This document shows, in pieces, positions 25,016 to 37,489 of a stretch of 48,899 bases of DNA. The first letter of the stretch is position 1. Every line of letters starts with the position of its first letter. The position numbers were made by a program, and so were the translations under genes. The notes below the pieces were generated by a model, which was given only the letters and a program-made list of their open reading frames with translations, had not been told where the DNA came from and searched no databases. The DNA is from an uncultured Cellvibrio sp. (GTDB lineage: Bacteria; Pseudomonadota; Gammaproteobacteria; Pseudomonadales; Cellvibrionaceae): NCBI GenBank assembly GCA_946481735.1, contig CAMLOU010000008.1, forward strand, positions 1 through 48,899. The letters run 5' to 3'.

Positions 25016-26656
25016 TTACTGCTGATTTTTCACTAAATATCGGATCAAGACACCCATATTCTTAATATAAGCACCGATCGAAATACCTGTCGCAGGATCA
25101 TCCGTTTCATAAGGTGAAGTATCCCATTGGTCACCGACATTGGTGTTTGAGAAATTTCCTGCTGTTACTGCGGCGGGGGCTTCGCCGCGGTAAGGGTTGG
25201 TCGTATAGCGCAGCTTAACCGGCCAGTAGCCTTGCTGATTCAATTCATTTCTCAAACGGACCACCTCTTGCTCAAGATTTTTACTGTGTGAGGGTGGCAG
25301 AGCGCGAGTATTTAAATCTGAAACACTGACGTTCCCCAGTGTAAAGTAACGCGGAAGTTCCACCGCTGTTTTACTTTTCAAGGGTGATCCCTTTATGACC
25401 GCTTCCGGAGCCAAGGCTGTTGCCTCTTTAAAAAGCTGGCGCAAGTAGTCCACATCGATATGGCGAATTGATCGATAATGAATTAATTCATTACCCGGCT
25501 TGTAATCAACATAATACTCACCATTGGTGGCATTGGAACCGCGTCGATGGGTGTAGAGCGCCTTACCCGTACCCACTTCAACAAAGGTAGGATGAGTGCG
25601 GTCACCAATGGCATCTTTGCGCGGCAAACGCGTGGAATCAAGCCAGTCCAGCGCCTCCGGGATACGTGCTAAAAACTTTGTTTCACCTGTCATACGGTAA
25701 AACTTAATCAACTGGCGAATGTTATCAGCGGTCGCAGCGGGCGACAGTGATCGTGGCTCGTAGCTGCGAGCACCTGCGGGTTGCAACTCTGTTGTGTACT
25801 GCAATGCCCAGCCCGGCTGAGGCTGGCCTAATTGTGTAGTTAAAAAAGCGTTCATCGCGCGGACAAGAGGTTCACGCACGCGCTGCTCACCCAATACCTG
25901 GTAACACATCAATAAAAAATCGATATTCTCCTGCGCCACATCATCATTGAATGTGATAAAGGAGGTGTAATCCGGTTGATCCTTACGTGGATAGTCATGA
26001 CGCAATGGATAACGTTGCGGCCAACCACCGATAGGATATTGGCTGTCGAGAACAAAGCTGATTGCTTTATCCAGCGCGGGGCGATATTTGGGATCAAGTT
26101 TTTCGTTATAGAGTCGTAGCAGAAATTTCGCTGCCTCAGCAGTGCCGCCATCATCAAAGGTGGCGTTACCATAATAGTGATGGAATTCTTCCAGGCGCCA
26201 TGCATTTTTTCCGATGGTCCTGTACCAATCGCGCAAGGATGCTTCACCACCAAAATCCGCGACATAATTCCAACCCCCACTGGGGTGCTGAGCCCAGATG
26301 ATCGCTCCAGCCACCTGCTCCGCTGCTGCATAATAATACTCGTCGCCGGTTGCATGGTAAGCGTCCAGAAAAACATGGCCCATGGTTGCCGTTCCGGGGG
26401 GCTGTATCCAGATCATGGTGTCACGCGCTTCCAGCTCTCCCCAACGTCGGGAAAAGTCCGGCAGATAAGACCAGACGTATCCTCCCCGATGACTGACTTT
26501 TTCTACCATAAAGCGTGTCGCGCGCTTCATAGTGTCTTTCACTTCATCAGATGAGGGCTCAGCAGATATCGCAGCAGAAAAAACCGCAGGCAGCAGGATC
26601 GCGCCGATAAAGCCAATTGCGCGAATAAACGAACTTACTATTTGAAAAGGGGGCAT
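25016..26656 (-). CDS. Secreted pectate lyase, family PL10
   Basis: The protein has 546 residues from the ATG at 26656, which gives a proper signal peptide (IRAIGFIGAILLPAVFSAAI, cut after AISA). In-frame alternatives at 26677 (ATG) and 26698 (GTG) would lengthen the N-terminus. The enzyme should cleave polygalacturonate by calcium-dependent beta-elimination. PL10 features are the alpha/alpha-toroid tryptophan and glycine motifs (SGGWNYVADFGG, YPIGGWPQRYPL), ITFNDDV, WALQYTTELQPAGARSYEPR with the conserved arginine/tyrosine/glutamate set, and LSPAATADNIRQL. A C-terminal part after about 400 ending GISIGAYIKNMGVLIRYLV is not obviously part of the minimal PL10 core. It has no CBM or serine linker, unlike the PL11 and GH18 enzymes here. 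It follows the sucCD terminator and must use its own promoter. Confidence 0.85.
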   Translation of the reverse strand: MPPFQIVSSFIRAIGFIGAILLPAVFSAAISAEPSSDEVKDTMKRATRFMVEKVSHRGGYVWSYLPDFSRRWGELEARDTMIWIQPPGTATMGHVFLDAYHATGDEYYYAAAEQVAGAIIWAQHPSGGWNYVADFGGEASLRDWYRTIGKNAWRLEEFHHYYGNATFDDGGTAEAAKFLLRLYNEKLDPKYRPALDKAISFVLDSQYPIGGWPQRYPLRHDYPRKDQPDYTSFITFNDDVAQENIDFLLMCYQVLGEQRVREPLVRAMNAFLTTQLGQPQPGWALQYTTELQPAGARSYEPRSLSPAATADNIRQLIKFYRMTGETKFLARIPEALDWLDSTRLPRKDAIGDRTHPTFVEVGTGKALYTHRRGSNATNGEYYVDYKPGNELIHYRSIRHIDVDYLRQLFKEATALAPEAVIKGSPLKSKTAVELPRYFTLGNVSVSDLNTRALPPSHSKNLEQEVVRLRNELNQQGYWPVKLRYTTNPYRGEAPAAVTAGNFSNTNVGDQWDTSPYETDDPATGISIGAYIKNMGVLIRYLVKNQQ

Positions 26657-26818
26657 ATCAGTCTCTGTCGTTATCATAGATAGACCGATGACTCTCACCG
26701 ATAAAATAATGTTGTTATATTTTGATAATAGCTGCTCCTACCCGATCCGTATCAACTATTAACATTTTTTTATCGCGTTTGCCGCGTGTGCAGTCGATTG
26801 CTACCTTTCTAACTCCAT

Positions 26819-26846
26819 AAAAAAAGGCGACCGAAGTCGCCTTTTT
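26819..26846 (-). terminator. Intrinsic terminator after sucD
   Basis: GGCGAC (26826-26831) and GTCGCC (26836-26841) form a six-pair stem with a CGAA loop (TTCG on the message). It is flanked by seven A on the left (T on the minus-strand message) and five T on the right, so it could work in both directions. It closes the sdh-suc transcript 17 bases after the sucD stop. Confidence 0.9.
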
Positions 26847-26862
26847 CAACCCGTCAGATAAC

Positions 26863-27735
26863 TTACCAACCGGTAACTTCTTTCAGGGCTTTGCCGATGT
26901 CGGCCAGACTTTTTACAGTCTTCACACCAGCATCTTCCAGTGCAGCAAACTTCTCTGCTGCTGTACCTTTACCACCGGAGATAATTGCACCGGCGTGGCC
27001 CATACGCTTACCGGCTGGCGCAGTGACACCAGCAATGTAAGACACAACCGGTTTGGTTACATTTGCTTTGATAAATGCGGCGGCTTCTTCTTCCGCAGAG
27101 CCACCGATTTCACCGATCATAACGATGGCTTCAGTTTGTGGGTCCGCCTGGAACAATTTCAGGATGTCGATAAAGTTGGAGCCCGGAATCGGATCACCAC
27201 CAATACCCACACAGGTAGACTGGCCAAAACCGTAGTCACTGGTTTGCTTAACGGCTTCATAAGTCAAGGTACCGGAGCGGGAAACAATCCCGACTTTACC
27301 TGGCTTGTGAATGTGGCCCGGCATAATACCGATCTTGCATTGACCCGGAGTGATCACACCGGGGCAGTTCGGCCCAATCAAACGCACACCCAACTCGTCG
27401 CACTTTACTTTCGCATCGAGCATATCCAGCGTCGGGATACCTTCGGTAATACACACAATCAACTTGATGCCGCCGTTGGCCGCTTCAAGGATTGAATCCT
27501 TACAGAACGGTGCCGGAACATAAATAACCGACGCTTCAGCGCCAGTGGCTTCTACAGCTTCTTTCACCGTATTGAATACCGGCAGGCCGAGGTGGGTTTG
27601 GCCACCTTTACCGGGCGTTACACCACCAACCATCTTGGTGCCGTAGGCAATGGCTTGTTCAGAGTGAAAAGTGCCCTGAGAACCGGTAAAACCCTGACAA
27701 ATAACTTTGGTGTCTTTGTTAATTAAAACGCTCAT
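26863..27735 (-). CDS. sucD: Succinate-CoA ligase, alpha subunit
   Basis: This 290-residue subunit catalyses the nucleotide-linked conversion of succinyl-CoA to succinate together with SucC in the TCA cycle. CoA-binding features are [10 protein letters not shown] near 15-24 and the [15 protein letters not shown] stretch. The phosphorylated histidine is His247 in [10 protein letters not shown], the same number as in Escherichia coli. The ATG at 27735 follows a GGGGGAAG sequence; upstream in-frame codons overlap the end of sucC and lack family similarity. It begins 19 bases after the sucC stop and is the last gene of the cluster. Confidence 0.97.
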   Translation of the reverse strand: MSVLINKDTKVICQGFTGSQGTFHSEQAIAYGTKMVGGVTPGKGGQTHLGLPVFNTVKEAVEATGAEASVIYVPAPFCKDSILEAANGGIKLIVCITEGIPTLDMLDAKVKCDELGVRLIGPNCPGVITPGQCKIGIMPGHIHKPGKVGIVSRSGTLTYEAVKQTSDYGFGQSTCVGIGGDPIPGSNFIDILKLFQADPQTEAIVMIGEIGGSAEEEAAAFIKANVTKPVVSYIAGVTAPAGKRMGHAGAIISGGKGTAAEKFAALEDAGVKTVKSLADIGKALKEVTGW

Positions 27736-27754
27736 GATCTTCCCCCTGGGCCCC

Positions 27755-28921
27755 TTATGCGTTAGCCGCTGCAGCAACCACTTTCTGGGCAGCGCCAGTC
27801 AGGTCGGTGTCAGCAATGATATTCAAGCCGCTGTCAGTCAGCACTTTTGCACCCAGCTCGGCGTTGTTGCCTTGCAGGCGAACAACAACAGGCACTTTTA
27901 CGCCGACTTCTTTCACAGCGCCGATAACGCCTTCAGCAATCATGTCGCAACGCACAATGCCACCAAAGATATTGATGAATACAGCTTTAACATTGTCATC
28001 AGACAAAATAATTTTGAACGCTTCGACCACACGCTCTTTGGTTGCACCACCGCCCACGTCGAGGAAGTTAGCAGGCTGGCCGCCGTGCAACTTAACGATA
28101 TCCATGGTGCCCATCGCCAGACCGGCGCCGTTAACCATACAGCCGATGTTGCCATCAAGCGCTACATAGTTCAGCTCCCAGGAAGCCGCGTGCGCTTCGC
28201 GCGCGTCTTCTTGCGAAGGATCCTGCATTTCTTTCAATTCGGGATGACGGTACAGGGCATTGCCATCGATAACCATCTTGGCATCCAGGCAGTGCAAGTT
28301 ACCTTCCGGTGTAATAACCAGCGGGTTCACTTCCAGCAGCGCCAGATCTTTCTCTTTAAACAGTTTGGCCAGGCCAAGGAAAATATTGACGAACTGATTG
28401 ACTTGTTTGCCTTCCAGACCCAACTTGAACGCCAGCTCACGGCCCTGGAACGGTTGTGCACCCACCAACGGATCAATAGTCGCTTTGAGAATTTTTTCAG
28501 GGGTTTCGTGTGCAACTTTCTCGATCTCTACACCGCCTTCGGTGGAAGCCATGAACACGATACGACGGCTGGAACGATCAACTACAGCGCCCAGGTACAA
28601 TTCTTTGGCGATGTCAGTACAGGTTTCCACCAGAATGCGACTAACCGGTTGGCCTTTCTCATCCGTTTGGTAAGTTACCAGGTTTTTGCCTAACCACTTT
28701 TCAGCAAACGCTTTGATTTCATCTTTGCTCTTGACGAGCTTTACACCGCCCGCTTTACCGCGGCCACCGGCGTGAACCTGAGCCTTAACAACAAACATTT
28801 CACCACCGATCTTGTCGGCGGCCTCTACCGCTTCAGCAACAGTCGCTGCAGCGATGCCTTTGGATACAGGCAAACCATACTGGGCAAAGAGTTGTTTACC
28901 CTGATACTCGTGCAAATTCAT
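27755..28921 (-). CDS. sucC: Succinate-CoA ligase, beta subunit
   Basis: The 388-residue subunit carries the ATP-grasp nucleotide site of succinyl-CoA synthetase. It begins with the family's [19 protein letters not shown], then has [17 protein letters not shown] in the ATP-grasp region, [13 protein letters not shown] for metal binding, and [16 protein letters not shown] and [15 protein letters not shown] for the subunit interface and power helices. The length matches the Escherichia coli protein. A 193-base gap separates it from lpd upstream, enough for a regulatory element, but I find no strong promoter there. Confidence 0.97.
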   Translation of the reverse strand: MNLHEYQGKQLFAQYGLPVSKGIAAATVAEAVEAADKIGGEMFVVKAQVHAGGRGKAGGVKLVKSKDEIKAFAEKWLGKNLVTYQTDEKGQPVSRILVETCTDIAKELYLGAVVDRSSRRIVFMASTEGGVEIEKVAHETPEKILKATIDPLVGAQPFQGRELAFKLGLEGKQVNQFVNIFLGLAKLFKEKDLALLEVNPLVITPEGNLHCLDAKMVIDGNALYRHPELKEMQDPSQEDAREAHAASWELNYVALDGNIGCMVNGAGLAMGTMDIVKLHGGQPANFLDVGGGATKERVVEAFKIILSDDNVKAVFINIFGGIVRCDMIAEGVIGAVKEVGVKVPVVVRLQGNNAELGAKVLTDSGLNIIADTDLTGAAQKVVAAAANA

Positions 28922-29114
28922 GGTGTTATTCCATTTTGACGAATGGTTGAGCTTGATGAATATTCATAACAAGCCAACGAAAGTTATCGATGACGGCGCA
29001 GTCTTGTGAACAGCGCCGCCCCCTGGGGTGAGTTTATTAACTCAAGCGTAAGACTCTGCGGTCTTCTTCATCTTCATCAACATTGAGCTGCAACAAACAA
29101 TTGCAGTTCAATTA

Positions 29115-30593
<1,479 letters not shown>

Positions 30594-30644
30594 TCATCGG
30601 GCAGCCCAAGTAAGACGGGGCAGTGGTTAGCCGAAACAGGTAAC

Positions 30645-31856
30645 CTAGATTTCCAGAAGGATGCGTGCCGGATCTTCGAGCAGATCCTTGATCGCCACCA
30701 GGAATTGCACCGCTTCTTTACCGTCCAGCAGACGGTGATCGTAGGACAGCGCCAGGTACATCATCGGCAGAATTTTTACCTCGCCGTTAACGGCCATTGG
30801 ACGCTCCTGAATCTTGTGCATTCCCAGGATGGCAGACTGCGGCAGGTTCAGGATGGGAGTAGACAAAAGCGAACCAAACACACCACCGTTAGTAATGGTG
30901 AAGGTGCCGCCAGACATTTCTTCAATGCCCAGCTTGCCGTCGCGGGCACGCAGACCGAAATCACGGATGGTGTTTTCAATAGTTGCCAGGCTCATGTTCT
31001 CAGCGTTGCGCAACACCGGAACCACCAGCCCCTTGTCGGTAGAAACGGCCACACCGATGTCCTGATAACCGTGATACACGATGTCATTATTATCAATGGA
31101 CGCATTGACCGCCGGGAAGCGACGCAGTGCTTCAGCAGCAGCTTTCACAAAGAAGCTCATAAAGCCCAGGCGAGTACCATTATGGGCTTTTTCAAATTGA
31201 TCTTTGTACTTAGCACGCAACTCCATGATCGGACCCATATTCACTTCATTGAATGTGGTCAGCATGGCAGTTGTACTGGAGGCTTCAAGCAAGCGCTCAG
31301 CGATACGCTTGCGCAAACGTGTCATCGGCACACGTTTTTCAACGCGATCACCCACGACTTCCATCGCTGGAACCGGTGCGGTGGCGGAAGGCGCTTTCGC
31401 AGCCGGTGCGCTCGCCGGGGCAGATTTCAAATGATTAGCCACATCTTCTTTGGTCACACGACCATCTTTGCCAGTGCCGGATACGTCAGCCGCATTGATG
31501 TTATTTTCGCTTGCCATCTTGCGAGCAGCCGGGTTGACCAACTTATCACCAGCGGCAGCTGGCTTGGCTTCCGCTGCTTCAGGTTTGGCTTCTTTAGTTG
31601 CAGCGGGAGCTGCGGCAGCGCCTTCCACAAAGGTGGCAATGACTTCATTGCTCAGAACGGTGTCGCCTTCGCCTTTTAAAATTTCACTGAGACTGCCATC
31701 TGCCGGCGCGACAACTTCGAGCACGACTTTATCGGTTTCGATATCAACGATCAGCTCATCGCGTGATACGGCTTCACCCGGCTTCTTGTGCCAGGTCGCA
31801 ATAGTCCCATCCTGCACGGATTCAGGGAAAGTCGGGGCTTTAATTTCAATACTCAT
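30645..31856 (-). CDS. sucB: 2-oxoglutarate dehydrogenase E2 (dihydrolipoyl succinyltransferase)
   Basis: The 403-residue core subunit moves succinyl groups from E1 to CoA. The single lipoyl domain (1-80) has the lipoylated Lys43 in [11 protein letters not shown]. An alanine/proline-rich linker follows, then the peripheral subunit-binding domain ([27 protein letters not shown]), a second flexible linker and the catalytic trimer domain with [12 protein letters not shown], containing His374 and Asp378. It starts 51 bases after the sucA stop. It has one lipoyl domain, which fits SucB rather than AceF. Confidence 0.97.
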   Translation of the reverse strand: MSIEIKAPTFPESVQDGTIATWHKKPGEAVSRDELIVDIETDKVVLEVVAPADGSLSEILKGEGDTVLSNEVIATFVEGAAAAPAATKEAKPEAAEAKPAAAGDKLVNPAARKMASENNINAADVSGTGKDGRVTKEDVANHLKSAPASAPAAKAPSATAPVPAMEVVGDRVEKRVPMTRLRKRIAERLLEASSTTAMLTTFNEVNMGPIMELRAKYKDQFEKAHNGTRLGFMSFFVKAAAEALRRFPAVNASIDNNDIVYHGYQDIGVAVSTDKGLVVPVLRNAENMSLATIENTIRDFGLRARDGKLGIEEMSGGTFTITNGGVFGSLLSTPILNLPQSAILGMHKIQERPMAVNGEVKILPMMYLALSYDHRLLDGKEAVQFLVAIKDLLEDPARILLEI

Positions 31857-31907
31857 TGCTCTTCCTTTATCTCTCGCTGTGATTCGGTAAACATCTCATA
31901 CTGAATG

Positions 31908-34742
31908 TTAAACATTCAGTGCTTCGTTGATGAAACGTGTTTGTTCTTCAAGGTGAGCAGACATATAGCCGCCCGCCGGTGCTGCCGACGCATCGCGACC
32001 CACATAATCCAGATACAGATCCGGATTGTGATCGTGCACCACACGACGCATGTGATGCTGGCTGCTGTACCATGCGCCCTGGTTCATCGGCTCTTCCTGA
32101 CACCAACGGATATCCTGCAAACTGGTGTAAGGCGCGAGCGCGGCACGCAGCTCTTGTTCAGGGAATGGATAAAGTTGTTCCAGACGAATCAATGCAACAT
32201 TATCCTGATTACGTGCAATACGTTCTTCCAGCAGGTTGTAATACACCTTGCCACTGCACAGGATAACGCGCTTCACTTTGGCCGGATCAATACTGTTATC
32301 GGCAATCACGTTCTGGAATTGTCCATTGGCCAACTCTTCCAGGGTGGATGTTGCCAGCTTGTGACGCAGCAACGACTTGGGACTCATCACCACCAAAGGA
32401 CGACGCATCGGACGAATCGCCTGGCGACGCAGCATATGGAACACTTGAGCCGGCGTCGTCGGTACACATACCTGGATATTATGCTCAGCACACAACTGCA
32501 TGAAACGTTCAAGGCGTGCAGACGAGTGCTCCGGCCCCTGCCCTTCATAGCCGTGCGGCAACAGCATGGTCAACCCACACAAGCGGCCCCATTTATGTTC
32601 GCCACTGGTGATGAACTGGTCGATCACCACTTGCGCACCGTTAGCGAAATCGCCAAATTGGGCCTCCCAAATCACCAAACCGCCCGGCGCTGTCGTGGCA
32701 TAACCGTATTCAAATGCCAACACAGCTTCTTCTGACAAATAGGAGTCGTAGAGTTCGAAATCCGGTTGCCCGTCTTTCATGTGGCTTAAAGGTACGTAAC
32801 TGGACCCGTCTTTCTGGCTATGCAGCACTGCATGACGATGTGAGAAAGTACCGCGACCCACGTCCTGACCGGTCATGCGGACAAAATAACCCTGCTCCAA
32901 CAACGTGGCGTAAGCCAGGGTTTCAGCCATCCCCCAGTTGAGCGGCAAGGCACCGCCCGCCATCTTGCGGCGGTCTTCGTAGATTTTTTCAACTTGCTTC
33001 TGCATGACAATGCCATCAGGCACTTCACACATTTTATTGGCAATCGCCTGCAGGGCTTTCAGCTCAACACCCGTATCGCTGGGCGCAGTCCAGTCGTGGC
33101 CGATATAAGCTGACCAATCGACAAACAAGGAACGATCCGGCTCGCTCACCAGACCACTGGCAACGTGCTCCCCACGATCCAGCGCGGCGCGATAGTTGTT
33201 GGTCATCTCGTCGGCGGTCGCCTGATCCAGCAAACCGGCTGCAATCAATTTGTCGGCATACAACGTGCGAGTGGTTTTATGGCTGCGAATCACCTTGTAC
33301 ATCAACGGCTGGGTAGCGGAGGGCTCATCAGTCTCGTTGTGGCCGCGACGACGGTAACAGACCAGATCAATCACCACGTCTTTTTTGAATTCGTAACGGT
33401 AATCCATGGCCAGTTGCGCCACGAACAGAACAGCATCAGGGTCGTCACCATTAACGTGGAAGATGGGGCACTCAATCATCTTGGCCACATCGGTACAGTA
33501 CTCGGTCGAGCGGGCGTCCTCACGCTTACTGGTGGTAAAGCCCACCTGGTTGTTGATCACGATATGCAGGGTGCCGCCCGTGCCATAAGCGCGGGTTTGT
33601 GACATCTGGAAGGTTTCCATCACCACGCCCTGACCGGCAAATGCCGCATCACCATGAACCACGATGGGCACTACTTTACCGCCCACTTTGTCTTTACGGC
33701 GATCCTGGCGCGCACGCACGGAGCCTTCTACTACCGGCGACACAATTTCCAGATGCGACGGGTTAAATGCCATCGCCATGTGCAGTTCACCACCGGGAGT
33801 CATCACGTTGGAGGAGAAACCCTGGTGATATTTCACGTCGCCAGACGTATCTACCAGACGGCGACCATCAAATTCAGCAAACAGATCGGCAGGGTTTTTA
33901 CCAAATACGTTGACCAAGGTATTAAGACGACCGCGGTGCGCCATGCCTAACACGATTTCTTTTGCGCCATAGGTGCCGGCGCGCTTGACCAAGGCATCAA
34001 CAAGCGGGATAAAGCTTTCACCACCTTCAAGACCAAAACGCTTGGTACCGGGGTATTTGCTATCCAGGTGACGCTCCAGGCCTTCGGCTGCCGTCAACCG
34101 CTCCAGCACTGCCAAACGTTGCTCTTTGCTGAATTCCGGGTTGGAACGCACACTCTCCAGGCGTTGTTGAAGCCACTGCTTTTCCGCCAGATTGGTGATG
34201 TGCATGATTTCCGGGCCGACGTGGCCGCAGTAGGTTTTCTCCAGCGCGGCGATAATATCGCGTAGCGGAGCTTCCTCTTTACCAATAAACAAATTGCCGG
34301 TCTGGAATACGGTATCGAGGTCGGCATTGGTGAGGCCATGGAAGCCAAGATCGAGGTCTGGCACCTGCTCGCGCTCCATCAAACCCAGCGGGTCGAGCTG
34401 GGCTTTTTGATGCCCGCGGAAACGATAGGAGCTGATGAGTTGCAGAACCTTTACCTGCTTACGCTCGTGCTCAATACTGACTGAGCCCGACGCCGCAGGA
34501 GCGGTTACAGTGCGCACCCGGCTTTTGCCCAGTTGCTCGAATTGAGCGCGAATCACTGAGTGCGGGGTATCCTGGGTTACAACGCCGTTGACGCGTGGCA
34601 GCTGTTCAAAATAATTGCGCCACTCTTCAGGAACGGCATTCGCGTCGTGTAAATACTTGTCGTAGAGCTCTTCGACGTAAGCAGCGTTCCCACCAGAGAT
34701 GTGCGACGTGCTCCAAAATTGCTCCATGATGCTGTCTTGCAT
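31908..34742 (-). CDS. sucA: 2-oxoglutarate dehydrogenase E1
   Basis: The 944-residue thiamine-diphosphate enzyme decarboxylates 2-oxoglutarate in the TCA cycle. The N-terminal tail has the E2-binding type sequence MEQFWSTSHISGGNAAYVEE. Inside are GMAHRGRLNTLVNVFGK, GDAAFAGQGVV, the ThDP/Mg motif with NNQVGFTT, and the C-terminal transketolase-like part with FSHRHAVLHSQ and PHGYEGQGPEHSSARLERF. The ATG at 34742 is preceded by GGTGG in the message; an in-frame start 11 codons earlier is less likely. It is separated from sdhB by 249 bases, where an internal promoter could sit. Confidence 0.97.
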   Translation of the reverse strand: MQDSIMEQFWSTSHISGGNAAYVEELYDKYLHDANAVPEEWRNYFEQLPRVNGVVTQDTPHSVIRAQFEQLGKSRVRTVTAPAASGSVSIEHERKQVKVLQLISSYRFRGHQKAQLDPLGLMEREQVPDLDLGFHGLTNADLDTVFQTGNLFIGKEEAPLRDIIAALEKTYCGHVGPEIMHITNLAEKQWLQQRLESVRSNPEFSKEQRLAVLERLTAAEGLERHLDSKYPGTKRFGLEGGESFIPLVDALVKRAGTYGAKEIVLGMAHRGRLNTLVNVFGKNPADLFAEFDGRRLVDTSGDVKYHQGFSSNVMTPGGELHMAMAFNPSHLEIVSPVVEGSVRARQDRRKDKVGGKVVPIVVHGDAAFAGQGVVMETFQMSQTRAYGTGGTLHIVINNQVGFTTSKREDARSTEYCTDVAKMIECPIFHVNGDDPDAVLFVAQLAMDYRYEFKKDVVIDLVCYRRRGHNETDEPSATQPLMYKVIRSHKTTRTLYADKLIAAGLLDQATADEMTNNYRAALDRGEHVASGLVSEPDRSLFVDWSAYIGHDWTAPSDTGVELKALQAIANKMCEVPDGIVMQKQVEKIYEDRRKMAGGALPLNWGMAETLAYATLLEQGYFVRMTGQDVGRGTFSHRHAVLHSQKDGSSYVPLSHMKDGQPDFELYDSYLSEEAVLAFEYGYATTAPGGLVIWEAQFGDFANGAQVVIDQFITSGEHKWGRLCGLTMLLPHGYEGQGPEHSSARLERFMQLCAEHNIQVCVPTTPAQVFHMLRRQAIRPMRRPLVVMSPKSLLRHKLATSTLEELANGQFQNVIADNSIDPAKVKRVILCSGKVYYNLLEERIARNQDNVALIRLEQLYPFPEQELRAALAPYTSLQDIRWCQEEPMNQGAWYSSQHHMRRVVHDHNPDLYLDYVGRDASAAPAGGYMSAHLEEQTRFINEALNV

Positions 34743-34978
34743 TCCACCCACCTTAATCATGGGGACCGCCAGCATAACCTGCGAAGGACACTGGCCTGGG
34801 CTATGCCCACTACCCCTGCTATCACTAGCTGTTAGCTACAATAACGCCCTCAACTTGTGGTCGAAGGCGCCGCTTTTAAGCCGCTGTGTTCATAATTACA
34901 GCGAACAGAGTTAATGCCTTGTTCTGATGTTTGGGGTATCAAACCCAAGGCACCAAAGATTTACCGCCTGCAAATACA

Positions 34979-35003
34979 CAAAAGCGCCACCTTAGGTAGC
35001 GCT
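34979..35003 (-). terminator. Hairpin with the sdhB stop codon in its loop
   Basis: On the message AGCGCTACC (35003-34995) pairs with GGTGGCGCT (34991-34983) with one G-U pair, and the three-base loop is exactly the sdhB stop codon TAA (34994-34992). A short TTTT follows. This could be a weak terminator or a 3'-end stabiliser that lowers suc expression relative to sdh, and the terminating ribosome would prevent it from folding. Confidence 0.55.
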
Positions 35004-35696
35004 CTGTAACAGCATGTTGCGGATATGGCCAATGGCCCGTGTCGGGTTTAACCCTTTGGGGCAAACCGCCACACAGTTCTGGATTCCGTGACAGCGGAAT
35101 ACGCTGAAAGGGTCGTCCAGGTTGGACAAGCGTTTCTCAGTGGCCAGGTCGCGGCTGTCCGCCAAAAAGCGGTAAGCCTGCAACAACCCGGCAGGTCCAA
35201 TGAACTTGTCCGGATTCCACCAAAAAGATGGGCAACTGGTTGAACAACAGGCGCAAAGTATACACTCATACAGGCCATCCAGCTTCTCACGATCTTCCGG
35301 TGATTGTAACCGCTCGATCGCCGGTGCTGGCGTGTCGTTTTGCAAATAAGGCTCAATTTTTTTGTATTGGTCGTAGAACTGGGTCATATCGACTACGAGG
35401 TCACGGATCACCGGCAAACCTGGCAATGGGCGTAGCACCAATTTGTTGTTCTTGACGCATTCAGACAAGGGCTTGATACACGCCAAACCATTCTTGCCAT
35501 TGATGTTCATGCCATCAGAACCGCAGACCCCTTCGCGGCATGAGCGACGATAAGCCAGGCTTTCATCCTGGGCTTTTAACATTTCCAGTACATCCAGCAC
35601 CATCAGATCTTTACCCTGGGTATCGATCTCGTAGGTTTTCATGTACGGCTCTTTGTCGGTGTCCGGATTGTAGCGGTAGACTTCAACTTTCAACAT
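34992..35696 (-). CDS. sdhB: Succinate dehydrogenase iron-sulfur subunit
   Basis: This 234-residue subunit wires electrons from the flavin to quinone through three clusters. The 2Fe-2S ligands are in SCREGVCGSDGMN (Cys53, Cys58, Asp61) and Cys73, an arrangement with aspartate as in Escherichia coli. The 4Fe-4S and 3Fe-4S motifs are CILCACCSTSCPSFWW and CHGIQNCVAVCPKGLNP. It starts 16 bases after sdhA. Its stop codon lies inside a hairpin loop. Confidence 0.97.
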   Translation of the reverse strand: MLKVEVYRYNPDTDKEPYMKTYEIDTQGKDLMVLDVLEMLKAQDESLAYRRSCREGVCGSDGMNINGKNGLACIKPLSECVKNNKLVLRPLPGLPVIRDLVVDMTQFYDQYKKIEPYLQNDTPAPAIERLQSPEDREKLDGLYECILCACCSTSCPSFWWNPDKFIGPAGLLQAYRFLADSRDLATEKRLSNLDDPFSVFRCHGIQNCVAVCPKGLNPTRAIGHIRNMLLQSAT

Positions 35697-35712
35697 TTAT
35701 CTGTCTCCCCGA

Positions 35713-37485
35713 TTAATAAGTACGAACTTTAGGTTCAAACGCTTCCATAGTGCGCGGCGCAAAATTAACCGCACGCTTGGCGACACGTTTGTCAGCCGGG
35801 AAATAAATGGAGTGGCACAACCAATTCTGGTCGTCACGATCCTGGAAGTCTTCACGGGCATGAGCACCGCGAGATTCCTTGCGCTCTTCCGCTGCAATAG
35901 CGGTAGCTTCAGCCACTTCCAACAGATTTTGTAATTCAAGCGCTTCGATACGAGCCGTATTAAAGGCACTGCTCTTATCTGTGATACAAACATTCTCAAC
36001 GCGTGGGCGCAGCTCTGCCAACTGCTGAATACCCTTCTGCATGTACTCGCCTTTGCGGAATACGCCGAAGTAGTTCTGCATGATGGTTTGCAATTCCTTA
36101 CGCAACACCGCAGCACTTTCACCACTTGTCGAGGTGTTAATTTTGTTCAGGCGGGCCATGGATTTTTCGATATCGGCCTGGGTTGCATCCCGTTGCTCAA
36201 TGCCTTCACGCAGCGCTTTCTCGATGTAGAGTCCTGCCGCACGACCGAATACCACGAGATCCAACAGGGAGTTACCGCCGAGACGGTTAGCACCATGAAC
36301 TGATACACAGGCCACTTCGCCACAAGCGTAGAGGCCATCAATGACAACATCTTTACCGTTTGCATCAACTGTCAAGGCCTGGCCATTCACATTGGTTGGC
36401 ACACCGCCCATCATGTAGTGGCATGTCGGCACCACAGGGATGGGCGCGTAAACTGGATCAACGTGCGCGAAGGTGCGCGACAACTCACAGATGCCAGGCA
36501 ACTTGCTTTCAAGGACTTCCTCGCCTAGGTGATCGAGCTTCAGCAGCACGTGATCGCCGTTCGGGCCACAACCACGCCCTTCCAGGATTTCCTGCACCAT
36601 GGACCGGGCCACCACGTCACGACCGGCGAGGTCTTTAGCGTTAGGTGCGTAGCGCTCCATGAAACGCTCACCGTCTTTGTTAATCAGGTAGCCACCTTCA
36701 CCACGACAACCTTCAGTCACCAGAACTCCAGCCCCGGCAATACCGGTCGGGTGGAACTGCCACATCTCAATGTCCTGTACCGGGAATCCGGCACGCAACG
36801 CCATACCAATACCGTCACCGGTGTTGATGTGCGCATTGGTCGTTGACGCATAAATACGACCGGCACCGCCAGTAGCCAATACAGTCGCCTTGGCTTTGAC
36901 GTAAACCGTTTCACCGTCTTCGATATTGATCGCGATAACGCCCACCACGGCGCCATCCTGATTTTTCACTAAATCAACGGCAAACCATTCATTCAGGAAG
37001 ACAGTTTTGTTTTTGAGGTTACCCTGATATAGGGTGTGGAGCAGCGCGTGACCGGTACGGTCTGCCGCCGCGCAAGTGCGAGCCGCCTGGCCGCCCTTGC
37101 CGAAATCTTTTGATTGCCCGCCGAACGGACGTTGATAAATACGACCGTTTTCGGTGCGGGAGAAAGGCAAGCCCATGTGCTCTAATTCAAAGACTGCTTC
37201 CGGACCAACGGAACACATGTACTCGATAGCATCCTGGTCGCCGATGTAGTCAGACCCCTTAACGGTGTCGTACATGTGCCAGCGCCAATCATCGTTCGGG
37301 TCGGCACTCGCGATAGCGCAGGTGATACCGCCCTGGGCTGATACCGTGTGTGAACGTGTTGGAAAGACTTTGGTAATTACTGCTGTTTTGTAACCGGATT
37401 GTGCCAATTGCAGCGCTGCACGCATACCTGCACCGCCGCCGCCAATGACAATACCGTCGAATGAAATTGTTCGTATATTAGCCAT
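35713..37485 (-). CDS. sdhA: Succinate dehydrogenase flavoprotein subunit
   Basis: The 590-residue subunit oxidises succinate to fumarate with covalent FAD. The dinucleotide fold is [18 protein letters not shown], and the FAD-linking histidine is His46 in [32 protein letters not shown] and the catalytic RSMVQEI arginine region follow, and the C-terminus ends in the family's [12 protein letters not shown] and YFPADKRV. The ATG at 37485 is chosen because it begins four bases after sdhD and yields the family's N-terminus; the frame runs nine codons further up without support. Confidence 0.97.
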   Translation of the reverse strand: MANIRTISFDGIVIGGGGAGMRAALQLAQSGYKTAVITKVFPTRSHTVSAQGGITCAIASADPNDDWRWHMYDTVKGSDYIGDQDAIEYMCSVGPEAVFELEHMGLPFSRTENGRIYQRPFGGQSKDFGKGGQAARTCAAADRTGHALLHTLYQGNLKNKTVFLNEWFAVDLVKNQDGAVVGVIAINIEDGETVYVKAKATVLATGGAGRIYASTTNAHINTGDGIGMALRAGFPVQDIEMWQFHPTGIAGAGVLVTEGCRGEGGYLINKDGERFMERYAPNAKDLAGRDVVARSMVQEILEGRGCGPNGDHVLLKLDHLGEEVLESKLPGICELSRTFAHVDPVYAPIPVVPTCHYMMGGVPTNVNGQALTVDANGKDVVIDGLYACGEVACVSVHGANRLGGNSLLDLVVFGRAAGLYIEKALREGIEQRDATQADIEKSMARLNKINTSTSGESAAVLRKELQTIMQNYFGVFRKGEYMQKGIQQLAELRPRVENVCITDKSSAFNTARIEALELQNLLEVAEATAIAAEERKESRGAHAREDFQDRDDQNWLCHSIYFPADKRVAKRAVNFAPRTMEAFEPKVRTY

Positions 37486-37489
37486 TTGC

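Noticed and set aside
27707..28693. Long plus-strand frame across sucC
   Set aside because: It is antisense to the highly conserved SucC protein and has no family features.
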